Shown piece by piece: positions 12,311 to 24,154 of a DNA stretch of 64,000 nt (positions are counted from its first letter, which is position 1; each line of letters opens with the position of its first letter). Source of the stretch: Takakia lepidozioides (lineage: Eukaryota > Streptophyta > Takakiopsida > Takakiales > Takakiaceae); assembly GCA_030704615.1 (NCBI GenBank), contig CM060731.1, forward strand, positions 34,348,001 to 34,412,000, in the 5' to 3' direction. The position numbers and the translations under genes were made by a program. Below the pieces are notes generated by a model. That model was not told the DNA's origin and searched no databases. It saw only the letters and a list, made by a program, of their open reading frames with translations.

Positions 12311-12771
12311 GTTTGACGAGACTAAAGTTTGTTCCTTAGTTAGTTAAGATGGAAGGCACATTTGCGGAAATGGTCGCCACATTGCAGAGTCTTCAGCTCC
12401 AGATGCAAGAACTTCGTGCCTCTACTGCCCAACTACAAGATGATCAGTCTCAAGATCTTGACAACGCTCTCAACAATTTGCAACAACGAATTTCAGAGTT
12501 GAAGTAGTCAAACAATGGATCTTCAACCTTACGAGTCCCTACTACAACAAATCATACTGCAACGGTTCCTCCAAATCTTCAACAGATTACAAAGGAACCA
12601 AAGGTCAGCATGCCCGAAAAATTTAATGGGACGAGATCAAGATTTCGCGGTTTTGTTCAACAAGTACGATTGTTCCTACGACTACATCCACAACGCTACC
12701 CTGATGAAGGCATTCAAGTGGGATTTGTGGGCACCCTTCTATCCGGCACTGCCCTATCTTGGTTTTATCAG

Positions 12772-12871
12772 GTGTCAACCCTGTTTCTTATTTTCAGCCT
12801 GTTATTGCTTCCTCCTCTGTGCATCCCTATCATTCTCTCTCCCTCATATGAGCTGTACTTAGCCTCTGCAG
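12772..12871 (+). other. intron-like 100-bp insertion in retrotransposon gag
   Basis: The segment starts GTGTCAAC and ends TTAGCCTCTGCAG. It is pyrimidine-rich toward its 3' end, and removing it restores the conserved gag frame at phase 0. Both borders fall exactly where the alignment to the family breaks. Confidence 0.65.
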
Positions 12872-12921
12872 CGTTGTTCGCTATTAGAGAAAAATTCGCA
12901 TCTACTATACAATTTTGAAGC

Positions 12922-12926
12922 GTTCA
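12922..12926. repeat. target site duplication GTTCA, left copy
   Basis: These five bases immediately before the left LTR of the inner element are repeated at 19952-19956 immediately after its right LTR. They mark the insertion point within the outer gag. Confidence 0.85.
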
Positions 12927-13716
12927 TGTCGCGCACCTCACTTCGGTAAGCTCTCCCCTCAAGTCATAGTTACTCGCTTGATGCGCGCGCCTAACTCCCA
13001 ACCTGGCCGCCGGGCCAACTTGGAGCTCCGGCTGCTCACCGGGGCATAACGGTCCCCCCCTTTGATCTCCCAAAAAACCCTCCAACGGTTTCAAACCAGC
13101 GGAATTCCCTTTGGTAGTTGGCGGTCCGGAACAGCCCCCCACTCTTTGGTCGCTTTCCGGCTCGCTCGCTTACTCACTAGTTTTTGGTCACCAACGGGCT
13201 TGCACCGTTCTCGGGGTTACTACTCCCTATACATACTTCTGTAGCTGTTCGCGGGGGTTTCACAAACAACCATGCCATTTTATGGCGAACCACCACGAAC
13301 ACCCTCGAATCCCGGTGATGAGTCGCGGTGAGTCTTGGCCCACCCACCTCGGCCCCTATGGACAGTGATGAGTCCCAAGACTCCCCACGACTCCCACCAC
13401 GAGGTCTTCGCCCCAGGGTGAGTCCTATGCCACCCCCACTAAGTCCCGCTAAGCTACCACCACCCCTTGTGGAGCCACCCCCACCGCAACCCGGTGTGCG
13501 GGGCTCCACCTAGTGAGCGCCTCTGCCTCCTTGAGTGCCTTGGGCACTCAAGGGTTCTTGGCAGCGTGGACTATAATTCCCAAGATTTCATTTGTGTTTA
13601 CAAACGCACCACCACAGGCTTGTTCTCCCCCATACCTATCGCTGCCACTGCCCCCACCACAGGGGCAGCCCCTTTTGTGTCCCGACCCCCTGCCCTCAAG
13701 GCAAAGGGCCGCGACA
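12927..13716 (-). repeat. LTR of inner gypsy element (3' LTR in element orientation)
   Basis: It is nearly identical to 19226-19951. It carries about 60 extra bases around 13553-13623 (from the TTCTTGGCAGCG stretch) that the other LTR lacks. Gly/Pro-rich open frames on both strands within it are compositional. Confidence 0.9.
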
Positions 13717-14622
13717 CACACCCCTACCAACAAGGAGTCGATGTCTTCATCGGCTTGTCCATTTTGTGGAAACAAACATCCAAGTTGTGGCGTCCCACAT
13801 CAAGGAGTTTGTTTCCGTACCATGGCGTCCCATGGCAAAGAACCAAACCCCACACTTGACTCTACTCTCCACTAGCTAGTTTGGCCGACTTCCTCCAAGT
13901 CCCGGCCAAGGGTGGAGCCTCTCAAGCTCCTCCCAGTGCACTCTTCTTGGCCTACTTCAAGGCCAAGGAACGATCCTCCCCGAGTATCGAATCGCCTTAC
14001 TGCAACAACATTGCTTGCGACCGCTCATGATGCCGCTTTTGGCACCACCTTGAGCAAGGGTTCGCCTCGAACCCTCTTTGACTAGGAAGATAACCTTGAA
14101 CCAACCGTGCGCCCCAATCACTACAATTGGGTCCGCCTTGGAATGCTGGCCTGAGGTACGGGAACACGCCGAAGCCGCACTACGACTTCGTCCCGAGGCT
14201 ACACGATTATAGTACGTGAACGGAAGCACATAGCTTCCGCGTTAGCCCGCACTACAAAGCAACCCCCTCGGTAGCGCAGTTATAGTATGCGCACGCGCCA
14301 GGTGCGCACTAGCACGTGAACTCCTAAAGAAGACGCAAGTTTCCTTGCCCCTTGGATGGGAGTCACCCGATTTCGGCACTTCGCAAACACACGATTAACC
14401 CAATTTACCTCTCTCACTTTTGTAAGCTAGCATGCATTATACACACTAGCCAACCACACCATGCATCACCATTCCAAACAAAATAGGACGCACAACATTT
14501 GGAACCCATTTCATTTATAACAAATTTTTGTACAATACAAGTTTTTGCAATCGGATTCCTAAGCTAGCTAAGCCGGGCTAAGCATGCATTTCCTCCCCCA
14601 CGCTCCAAGGTTGATGTCCCCA
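13717..14622. other. inner element 3' non-coding region
   Basis: About 900 bp lie between the chromodomain stop and the LTR. No gene is visible. A purine-rich run on the minus strand next to the LTR (GGTAGGGGTGTG) is a weak polypurine-tract candidate. Confidence 0.5.
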
Positions 14623-17600
14623 TCAACGCTTCTTCCGCTTTTGAGGTCGTCCTTCGAAAACTGCAACCGCCTCAGACGCGTTTCCCATTTCTGAGGCACG
14701 CACCCAAGATGCCTCCACCTGATGATAGCCCTTCCATTTGACGAGATACTCCGTTTCTCGGTTCTTGAACCTCTTCGACTTAAGTACTGCCTCCACCTCG
14801 TACTCAGGTTCATTTTCATGATCCAACAGCACAGGTGGCGGACGCAACACTTGATGCCGATTCGGACGCGCTTCATTTTTGAAGTAAGGCTTCAAAAGGG
14901 AGACGTGGAATACTGGATGCACCTTGCTGTTTGCCGGCAGCTCCAATTCATACACATCCTCATTCATAACCTTCCGGATGCGAAAGGGTCCCGCATACGG
15001 AGGTACGAACTTTGGACTCACTTCCGGAGGTAGTCGGAAATTCTTGATGTTCAACCAGACCTCCGTGCCTGCCTCAAACTTGACTTCCCTCCGCTTCCGA
15101 TTTGCCTGCCTTTCATACCGTTTCCTAGCTTTGGCAATGTTGTATTTTGCGAGCTTCAACAAATGCTCGCGTTCTTCCAGTACTGCCGCTACTGCCGGTT
15201 CCTCAACGTCCTGGGCGGCCCAACTTGTCGGCACCAGAGGTGCTTTTCCATAGACCAATACAAAAGGGGAAACTCCCGTTGCAGAGTGTTCTGTGTTATT
15301 ATAACAGAACTCTGCCGCGTCTAAGTGTTCCACCCAGTCTGTTTGGTCTGCCGACACGTAATTCCGCAAGATCTGCTTCACTACGGAATTCACTCTTTCC
15401 GTTTGGCTGTCGGTCGTAGGTCGGAAGGCAGTGCTCATCTTCAGCCTCGTCCCCATCTTCTTCCAAAGTGCCCTCCAAAATTTACTCGTAAACTTTGGAT
15501 CGCGGTCCGAGACAATATCCTTCGGGACTCCATGATGCTTTAAGATATGGGCGAAGTAAAGTCGTCATGTTTTCTGCGCCGTTGTCGTCTCCTTGGTGGG
15601 GATGAAATGGCCCATTTTACTGAACCTATCCACCACCACCATGATTGCATCGAATCCTTTTGACAGCGGCATAGCAGTCATGAAATCCATCGAGACGTTT
15701 TCCCAAGTCCCCTCTGGAATCGGCAAGGGTTGTAACAGCCCCGCTTGCTTTTTGTACTCGCTCCGGTTTTGTTGGCATGTGGTGCATGTCTTGACATACT
15801 CCTCTGCCTTCTCCCTCAGTTTGGGCCAGAAATACTCTTTCTTCAAGAGTGCCGCAGTGCGCTTGGCTCCGCCGTGGCCCGCAAGCGGGCTATCATGGCA
15901 TTCTCTCAAGAGGTTATCTCTGATCCTTTCCTTCGGCATGTAGAGACGCTTTTGCTTATACCGGAGCAGTCCATTTTGCAAGTGGAACTGCGATTTAACC
16001 CCCATCATCAAGTCCTGCATCACGGACTTCGCCAGCTCATCCTTCCGGCAAGCCTTCCGGATCTTCCTTTGGAGTGTCGTCTCGCCCATGTACACCAACA
16101 GGAGCTGCTGCTTTCTACTTAAAGCATCGGCCACCACGTTGTCCCGTCCTGGTTTGTACTGGATATCCACGTCGAACACCGCCAAAGTATCTTGCCACCT
16201 AAGTTATTTTGGGGACAACTTGGGTTGCGTGGCAAAATACTTCACCATGACATTGTCCGTGAACACCTTCACTGGGTTGGAACCAACATAGTGGCGCCAA
16301 AGCTCAAGACAGTGCACCACCGCCTTCATCTCCTTCTCGTGCGTCGGCCACCATCACTCCACTTCATTCAGTTTCTTACTTTCGTAAGCCACTGGACGTC
16401 CATCTTGCATCAGTACACCCCCAATCGCGAAGTCCGACGCATCTGTATGAATCTCGAACGGACGATCGAACTCTGGGATTTTCAAGACTGGAGCTTCCGC
16501 CATCCGCTGCTTTAATTCAGCAAAAGCTTGGCCACAAAAGGTGTTCCATGCCCACACAGAAGGTCTGACAGCGGCCCCGCGATCTTGGCAAAATTTCTCA
16601 CATACTTCCGGTAATAGGAGGCGAGTCCTAGGAAGGATCGCACTCCCGGGACCGAAGTCGGAGGCTCCCAGTCCAAGATTGCCCTCACTTTCCTGTCATC
16701 CATTTTGATCCCATCCTGTGTTATCACATGCCCCAAGAACTCCACTTTTGTGACCCCGAATTCGCACTTTGAAGCTTTGGCATACAACTTCCCTTCCCGC
16801 AATTTCTGGAACACCCTTTTGAGGTGCTCCAGGTGCTCCTCCTTTGTTTTCGAATACACCAAGATGTCGTCGATGTACACGATCACAAAGTCATCCAACC
16901 ACTCCTGGAAAAGGCTGTTCATCAGCGTGCTAAAGGTTGCGGGAGCGTTGGTGAGTCCAAAAGGCATCACCAAGAACTCATATGAACCATACCTTGTCCT
17001 GCACGCGGTCTTCTCCTCATCTCCTTCCGCCACTCGAATTTGATGATAGCCGGAGCGCAGATCGATCCGGCTGAAATACTTTGCTCTTGCCAACCGATCG
17101 AAAAGGTCGTCGATCCTTGGCAAAGGGTACCGGTTTTTTATAGTCATCTTATTCAAAGCCCTGTAATTGACACACATCCGCAGCGTCCCATCCTTCTTGT
17201 CTGCGAATAGCACCGGGGCTCCGTAAGGTGACTTACTCAGCCGGATGTACCCCTTTGACATTAGATCTTTGAGTTGAGTCTTCAGCTCGACCAACTCTCT
17301 GTGGCTCAACCGGTAGGGCGCCTTGGCAGGCGGTTCCGATCCCGGTATCACCTCAATCTTGTGGTCAACTCCTCTTTGTGGTGGCACCCCGCTTGGTAAA
17401 TCCTCCGGCATCACATCCTGGTATTTCTCCGAAATCCCCTTGATCCAATCTGGGCTCGGCTCCCCATCGCCTTCTCCCTTCACTTCTCTAATGTAAAGCA
17501 AAAACTGGGGCTCGTGTGCCTCCTCCACGGCCCACTCCCTTGCTGACAGAAGGTTTATTTGCCCTCCCACGGGCTTGGGCGTTTCCGACACTCGTAAGAC

Positions 17601-17948
17601 CTCGCCACCATTCCCACATGGCAGCGTGACTACTCTCTTGCGGCCATCTATGACCGCTCCGGATTTGCTCAAAAAGGTCATCCCCAAAATGAGATCCACT
17701 CCATCGATCTCGCAGATGGTGAAGTTCTCACGTCCCTCCCAACTCCCCAGTTGAAGAGGAACATCAAATGCCAACCTTGTCGCCAATTGCGGTTCTCCTT
17801 TGGCAGAACGCACCTCAATAGAGGCCCCCACGTCACTTGTCGGGAGTCCCAGCTTTTGTGCCGTTGCCGGTGTCATGAAGAAGTGCGACGCTCCTGTGTC
17901 CACCAACAACGACACGTTAGTTCCGGATATTATTCCATCCACGAACAA
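14623..17948 (-). pseudogene. pol: pol of inner gypsy: protease, RT, RNase H, integrase, chromodomain
   Basis: In minus-strand order: aspartic protease ([11 protein letters not shown]); reverse transcriptase ([30 protein letters not shown], catalytic [10 protein letters not shown]); RNase H (FEIHTDASDFAIGGVL); integrase with an HHCC zinc domain (HDSPLAGHGG, CTTCQQN) and core (VSMDFMTAMP, AFRPTTDSQTERVN); and a C-terminal chromodomain (EYEVEAVLKSKRF, EYLVKWKGY). Breaks: a frame change near 16512-16557, nonsense codons at 16354-16356 and near 16205, and a stop near 15565 before the second part of the integrase core. At least one break (NEVE followed by TGA) looks like a CGA-to-TGA change. The intact chromodomain suggests targeting to methylated-histone chromatin. 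Confidence 0.85.
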
Positions 17949-17981
17949 TAACTGACTCCCTTTACGTAAGGCGCCAGTTTC

Positions 17982-19224
17982 CTAATACAACTCACAAGAA
18001 AATTTGCCTACCTTGCAAGTTCTAGCGATCACCGCTTCTACCAAGCGACTGATGGTATCTTCCGACAGCTCTGTGGTCGCCCGAGTCATGTTCAATTGCC
18101 AGGGCTTCGTGCACTTCTTGGCCATGTGCCCGGGCTCCCCGCAATTGAAACACACTCCATCAAAGGTCGCCTTCTGTCCGCCATAGGCCGCTCCACCCGC
18201 CTTTCCTTTCGAAGCACCGGGTGTCACCTTGACTTGTGAAGGCCCTCCCTTTGATTTCCACGTGCCATTGTCGCCGCGTGGCCTATCCCACTTTTTTTCC
18301 GGTCGGAAGGAGTCACCTTCCCGCCGGGTCTTCTTGTGGTTCAGCTCCGTACGGCCTTGTCTTCCCTTAGGGACATCCGAGAAACATTCAGCCCTCTCAA
18401 TTGCCTCGTTCAAAGTCTTAGGTGGCTTCTCCTCCAACTTCCGCCTGGCCCATGGGGCCAGTCCCGCCACAAAGTTAAAGACCATTTCTGGTTCTGCCAT
18501 GTCTGCGACTTCGAGCAACAGCACATTGAAAACCTGGACATATCCCCGAATGTCATCTGTTTGCTTCAAATTCCTCATCTTGTCCCGAGCGAGCCAGGAC
18601 GCGTTGAGGGGCACAAACTGCCTCTTCATCAATTCCTTGAACCCACTCCAGTTCAAGGTTTCCGGGCTTGGACCTCGGTCGTGAAGGCATTTCTGCCACC
18701 ATTGTTGAGCATAGCCCATCAAATAGGTGGGAGCCACTTCCACCCGATCCTCGTCAGTCAACTTGGCCGCCCGGAAGTACTGCTCTAGCTCCAAGAGCCA
18801 GGTGTTGAGTGCCTTCCGATTTCGGACGCCCTCGAAGGTGCCGGGTTCCTTAGGCTTCACCTTAAACTTAGCCTTACTTCAAAGTGACATTAGCCGCCTT
18901 CAACACGTCTTTCAACGTCCCGCCAAATTGCGCCAACAACCCTTCCCAAAAGGCTGTCGGCATAGGAGGCATCTGTTGGTCGGTCGGAGCTCTCAGGGAT
19001 TCCTCAGGCTCCGACTCCTCAAATTCCTCCCGCTCTTGAGCGGCCTCGTTTTCGGAAACATGCATCGCTTCCTCAAACGGCCGCCTCGGTGACACGTCGC
19101 CCCCATCGGGCTCACCAGGATCATCATCTTTAGGGCCGTTCCGCTTTCGCTTTGGCTTGCCCGACCCCATGATGAGGCAAATCCCAAGGATGATCGCGTA
19201 TTGAACTCTAAGCTCTAATACCAA
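17982..19224 (-). pseudogene. gag: gag of inner gypsy element
   Basis: The N-terminal section (19224-18874) is charged and Pro/Glu-rich and ends in a stop; the main section (18860-17982) is in another frame. The main section holds the capsid-type Retrotrans_gag region (NTWLLELEQYF, MGYAQQWWQK) and a single CCHC zinc knuckle (CFNCGEPGHMAKKC) for RNA packaging. A stop just upstream of protease separates gag from pol; in many plant gypsy elements the two are fused, so this may be decay or a recoding site. Confidence 0.75.
19212..19223 (-). promoter_or_regulatory. primer binding site, tRNA-iMet type (inner gypsy)
   Basis: The minus strand reads TGGTATTAGAGC two bases after the LTR end. This matches the usual plant initiator-Met primer site TGGTATCAGAGC with one change, and fixes the orientation of the element. 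Confidence 0.8.
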
Positions 19225-19225
19225 G

Positions 19226-19951
19226 TGTCGCGCACCTCACTTTGGTAAGCTCTCCCCTCAAGTCATAGTTACTCGCTTGATGCGCGCGCCTAACTCCCAA
19301 CCTGGCCGCCGGGCCAACTTGGAGCTCCGGCTGCTCACCGGGGCATAACGGTCCCCCCTTTGATCTCCCAAAAAACCCTCCAACGGTTTCAAACCAGCGG
19401 AATTCCCTTTGGTAGTTGGCGGTCCGGAACAGCCCCCCACTCTTTGGTCGCTTTCCGGCTCGCTCGCTTACTCACTAGTTTTTGGTCACCAACGGGCTTG
19501 CACCATTCTCGGGGTTACTACTCCCTATATATACTTCTGTAGCTGTTCGCGGGGGTTTCACAAACAACCATGCCATTTTATGGCGAACCACCACGAACAC
19601 CCTCGAATCCCGGTGATGAGTCGCGGTGAGTCTTGGCCCACCCACCTCGGCCCCTATGGACCGTGATGAGTCCCAAGACTCCCCACGACTTCCACCACGA
19701 GGTCTTCGCCCCAGGGTGAGTCCTATGCCACCCCCACTAAGTCCCGCTAAGCTACCACCACCCCTTGTGGAACCACCCCCACCGCAACCTGGTGTGCGGG
19801 GCTCCACCTAGTGAGCGCATCTGCCTCCTTGAGTGCCTTGAGCACTCAAGGGTGCTTCAGCCCCCCATACCTATCGCTGCCACTGCCCCCACCACAGGGG
19901 CAGCCCCTTTTGTGTCCCGACCCCTTGCCCTCAAGGCAAAAGGCCGCGACA
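19226..19951 (-). repeat. LTR of inner gypsy element (5' LTR in element orientation)
   Basis: This is the partner of 12927-13716, 726 bp, without the 60-bp extra segment. It is followed by the GTTCA duplication and the resumed outer gag. Confidence 0.9.
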
Positions 19952-19956
19952 GTTCA
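19952..19956. repeat. target site duplication GTTCA, right copy
   Basis: This copy is identical to 12922-12926. Collapsing the two copies joins the outer gag in frame (NFEAFM to MSEF). Confidence 0.85.
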
Positions 19957-20533
19957 TGTCCGAGTTTACTGCAACGTTTGGAGAGAATGATAGAGAGAGA
20001 GTTGCAAAAACAAAGATGCGAAATCTTCGACAAGGAGCACGTCCAGCTTCCGTTTATGCTGCCGAATTTCGACAACTTGCGTACGACCTCTACTGGAATG
20101 AGAAGAGTCTCATAGTCAGTTTCAATGTGGCCTAAAAGAGGATGTAAAAGATTTGTTGCTGACAATGCCAAACGTGAGTACACTGAGCGAATTCATCACC
20201 CAAGTCATTGCATGCGATAATCGTTTATTCGAAAGACATTAAGAGAAGCGATCTGGATGGTCGACGATGCACCATGTCGCTGCTACTACGACACCAAACA
20301 CAACGATGCATCAGACATTCGGTAATGATCCTATGCAGATTAATGATGTCCGATTCAAGCCATTGACGCCACAAGAAAAACAAAGACGACGCTCGAATAT
20401 GTTATGCCTTTATTGCGGAGAAGATGATCACATAGCATTAAACTGCCCCAACAAGAGAAGATTCAAAGTTCAGGGCACAACTCAAGTGTTCAATACGAGG
20501 AGGTCGGAAAACGAGGATGTCCAGTCACAGTAG
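19957..20533 (+). pseudogene. gag: gag, second part, with zinc knuckle (outer gypsy)
   Basis: Gag continues with GARPASVYAAEFRQLAYDL, then shifts frame near 20115. It runs on as FQCGLKEDVKDLLL and TLSEFITQVIACDNRLFER, hits a TAA at about 20241, and ends with a CCHC knuckle CLYCGEDDHIALNC. It lies directly upstream of the protease. Confidence 0.75.
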
Positions 20534-20538
20534 GGACC

Positions 20539-20934
20539 ATGCGGCTGGACACCCCAAATTCCTCACCCAAAAAAAATCTCTTTCTATCTCTAGACCTTGT
20601 ACTTTGTTTCACAATTCCAGTAAAGATCAGGATGCAAAATCGAGATATTTCCATAGAAGCACTTTTGGACTCGGGCGCTTCAGCGTGTTTTATTGACAAA
20701 GACTTTGCGAAGCAACACAATTTAACGCTTGTAAGAAAGAAATTTTCGGCCCATGTTGAAGTCATCGATGGACGACCGTTAGCATTAGGAAATATTGACC
20801 ATGAAACTCGACCCCTTGAAGTGAGGCTTAAAAATCAAGCATCACAGATTGTTTTCAATGTCATCCAGTCTCCAACGAATCTTGTGATCCTTGGACTTCC
20901 CTGGTTTGTACTTCATAATCCTGTCATCGACTGA
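20539..20934 (+). pseudogene. aspartic protease (outer gypsy)
   Basis: The retropepsin active site ALLDSGASACFID is followed by the conserved [19 protein letters not shown] right after NPVID separates it from RT, where the family normally reads through. Confidence 0.75.
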
Positions 20935-20975
20935 CGATCACGAAAAATTTCGGCAAGACCAAAGGTATTCAACCC

Positions 20976-22360
20976 ATGTTTCTTGGAGCTAGAGCCTTCA
21001 TGAGAGCTATGAAAAAAGACGCGATATTTGCACTTTATGCGACCCCGATCAAAACCACAACAGACCAAGGTACTTCGACATTACCCACTCAATATCAAGA
21101 ATTCAAGGATGTCTTCGAGAAGAAAAATGCAGACATGTTGCCAGAACATCGACATTATGATTGTGCAATTGAGTTGCAAGAAGGAGCTCAACCACCATTC
21201 GGCCCGATCTACAATTTATCTCAGACGGAGCTGGCTGCTTTATGCGAATACATTGATGAAAATTTATTAAAGAATTTCATTCGACATTCGAAATCACCCG
21301 CGGGAGCACCTATCTTATTTGTGAAGAAGAAAGACGGATCGTTACCCATGTATGTGGACTATCGTGGGCTCAACAAAGTCACTATAAAAAATCGTTACCC
21401 ACCACCGCTGATTTTCGAACTCCTCGAACAACTTGGACGAGCAAATTTTGTCACGAAGATCGACTTGAGAGGAGCTTACAACCTTGTACGAATAAAAGAA
21501 TGAGACGAATGGAAGACTGCTTTTCGCGCAAGGTACAGACATTTCGAATACAGTGTTATCTCATTCGGTCTTACAAATGCTCCAGTAATTTTTCAACACA
21601 TGATGAATGACATCTTTCGAGAATTTTTAGATGACTTTGTAGTCATCTATTTGGACGACATTTTGATATTTTCACATAATGAAGAAGAACATGGTCGCCA
21701 TGTACGCCTTGTCCTTGATAAATTGAGGGAGAAAAAAACTACATGTCAAGTTGGAAAAATGTCTTTTCTACCAATCTGAAGTCGAATTTTTGGGCTACAT
21801 TATTTCCGACAAAGGAGTATTTATGGATCAGAAGAAAGTACAAACCATCATCGAGTGGATTAAACCAACTTTGCTCCGAGATGTACAATGTTTTCTAGGA
21901 TTTGCAAATTTCTATAAAATCTTCATCAAGAACTATTCCAAAATTGCTGCACCATTGACACGACTAACAATGAAGGACAAATTTGTATGGGACGAGAAGG
22001 CTGACCAAGCATTTGAAAGGCTGAAGCAGACATTCACAACGACTCCAATACTGGTACATGTAAACCCATCTGAACCATTCTTTTTGGAAGCAGATGCATC
22101 AGACTTTGCACTTGGCGTGGTACTCTCTCAATACGATACATATGGCCGACTTCACCCTGTGGTTTTCGTTCTCGCAAATTTTCCGCTGTGGAGATCAATT
22201 ATGAAATCCATGACAAAGAACTTCTAGCGATTATTGATGTTTTTGAGGATTGGCGTCATCTATTGGAGGGAGCTAAACATCAAGTCACAGTCTATACCGA
22301 TCACAAAAACCTCGAGTGTTTTATGAGTGCTCGTGTTTTGAATCGACGTCAAGCGAGATG
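20976..22360 (+). pseudogene. reverse transcriptase and RNase H (outer gypsy)
   Basis: RT motifs: [46 protein letters not shown], then a TGA at 21501-21503, SFGLTNAP, and the catalytic [12 protein letters not shown] near 21640-21675. A frameshift occurs near 21745. The connection and RNase H domain ([17 protein letters not shown]) is in a new frame at 21751-22227, shifting again before YTDHKNLE at about 22300. There are at least three lesions, so this is a dead copy. Confidence 0.8.
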
Positions 22361-22364
22361 AAGT

Positions 22365-24008
22365 ATGTCACTAGCAAGGTTTGATTTTGTTATTACCTAC
22401 TGTCCCGGTCATCTTAAAAGAAAACCAGATGCTCTTTCTCGAAGATCGTATCTTGCGCCAAAAGAAGAGGATGCAGCTTTTGACCAACAGAAATCCATCA
22501 TCTTGAAATCAGCAAATCTCCAAGTGAATATGCTATCCATGTCCACCTATGATGATGTAGAGATCATAAAGGAGATCCAGGAAGCACTGAAGAACGACCA
22601 ATTTGTCACGACACTACGAAGTCAACTAAATCGACCTCGAGACAACCCACATGTTACAAACGACTTCGAATTTAAAGATGATTTACTTTATTTCAAGGGA
22701 CTTCTCTATGTACCTCCAAGACCTATACGACTTCGAATTCTTCAAACATGTCATGATCTTCCGGCTGCAGGATATTTCGGCTTCAACAAAACAATGGAAT
22801 TGATATCTAGGGACTATTGGTGGCCACAGATGTGGAAACTCGTGAAAGAATTTATAAAATCTTGCGACACATGTGCTAGAGCGAAGGGACCACGACATCG
22901 ACCTTACGGCCTTCTTCAACCATTACTTATTCCCAAGGGTCCATGGTCATTCGTGTCTATGGACTTTATTACGGACCTTCCAATTTCCAAGACCACCGAT
23001 TCAATCATTGTTATTGTAGATCGTTTTACGAATATGACACATTTCATTCCATGTAATAAGACGGTTATCGGCGAGGAAACTGCAAGACTCTTTCTCAATA
23101 ATATCTACCGCATTCATGGACTCCTGAAGGACATCGTATCTGATCGAGGACCACAGTTCATATCAAATTTCTGGAGGGGATTATTTCACATATTGGATAC
23201 TAAGATCAACCTCTCTATAGCTAATCATCCACAGACTGATGGTCAAACCGAACGTGTAAACCAGATTTTGGAACAGTATCTTCGCTGTATGATAAATTAT
23301 CACCAAGATAATTGGACGGACCTTTTATCATTGGCTGAGTTTGCCTACAACAATACTATACATTCTTCGACCAAACAAACTTCATTTTTTTCCAATTATG
23401 GTCATCATCCTCGAGCAAACCCTTTCCACATGAAGACTGTTGGAAACCCTGCTGTAGAAAACCTTGCTACTCATCTTGCTATGATTCACAATGAGCTTAC
23501 TATCCACATCGCAGATGCTAAAAAACAATACAAGGACTATGCAGATCAACGTCGCCAACTCCAACCCCAGTTCAAGATCGGAGATCGTGTGTGGCTTCTT
23601 CGACATGACATACAAACCGTGCGACCATCAAGGAAGTTGGATTATCAACGTCTGGGACCATTCAAAATTATTCGACAAATAAATCCGGTCAGTTTTCGGC
23701 TTGAACTCCCACGAAGTATGCGCATCCATCCAGTCTTTCATGTTTCATTATTGGAGTTGTATCATCCATCAAATACTCTAGGGAGAGTCTTCGTACCACC
23801 TCCACCAATCGAAGTCAATCAGGAGATTAAGTATGAAGTCGACGAAGTCTTAGACTCTCGCATCAAGTATAAACGTTTTGAGTATTTCATACATTAGAAA
23901 GGCTACGACATCAGCGAACGAACGTGGGAACCTTTATCCAATGCATCTGACAAAGTCCAAGAGTTTCATCAACGATATCCAGCTAAGCCCCGAGCTACAC
24001 GTCAATAA
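22365..24008 (+). pseudogene. integrase with chromodomain (outer gypsy)
   Basis: The integrase has an HHCC zinc domain (HDLPAAGYFGFNK, CDTCARAKG) and a D,D(35)E core (SMDFITDLP, DRGPQFISNFWRG, NHPQTDGQTERVN). A GPFKIIRQINPVSFRLELP segment leads to a chromodomain starting KYEVDEVLDSR. A TAG at 23896-23898 cuts the chromodomain where the family has Trp (…KGY), and the rest (ISERTWEPLSNASDK) reads on in frame to the TAA after ATRQ at about 24008. The core itself is open over 510 codons. Confidence 0.8.
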
Positions 24009-24154
24009 CACGTCACAATGATGATGTCAAGCCAAGTTACTTCAAAGGTGAAGACTCCACGTTCAATGTACCTGATACACGCTAAGGAGGGAGGAGCACC
24101 ACACATCAGTATATATAGCTACACTTCCAACACTCTTGCATCTTGTATGGCAGT

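Larger units (their letters stand above)
12349..12926 (+). pseudogene. gag: gag, first part (outer gypsy)
   Basis: The start ATG at 12349 opens a Gln/Leu-rich coiled coil that stops at TAG 12505-12507 after 52 codons. The gag core follows in the same region from about 12600 (VSMPEKFNGTRSRFRGFVQQ, GTALSWFYQ). At 12772-12871 a 100-bp GT...AG segment interrupts the frame. Without it the reading continues in phase as RCSLLEKNSHLLYNFEAF up to the insertion site of the inner element at 12926. The remainder of gag lies at 19957-20533. Confidence 0.75.
12927..19951 (-). mobile_element. inner Ty3/gypsy chromovirus, complete with both LTRs
   Basis: This 7,025-bp element is inserted in the outer gag. 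The LTRs (12927-13716 and 19226-19951) differ by only about a dozen substitutions plus one indel of about 60 bp. They start TGTCGCG and end CGCGACA, and are flanked by GTTCA on both sides. Genes read on the minus strand: gag, protease, RT, RNase H, integrase, chromodomain. A tRNA-iMet-like primer site follows the right-hand LTR. A few nonsense codons and one frameshift in pol make this copy inactive, although it is clearly younger than its host element. Confidence 0.9.

Noticed and set aside
13177-13513. Gly/Arg- and Pro-rich frames on both strands
   Set aside because: They are inside an LTR and repeated in the other LTR; composition only.
14265-14335. tRNA-like A box (GGTAGCGCAGTTATAG)
   Set aside because: No B box and no cloverleaf follow; it lies in the non-coding 3' part of the inner gypsy element.
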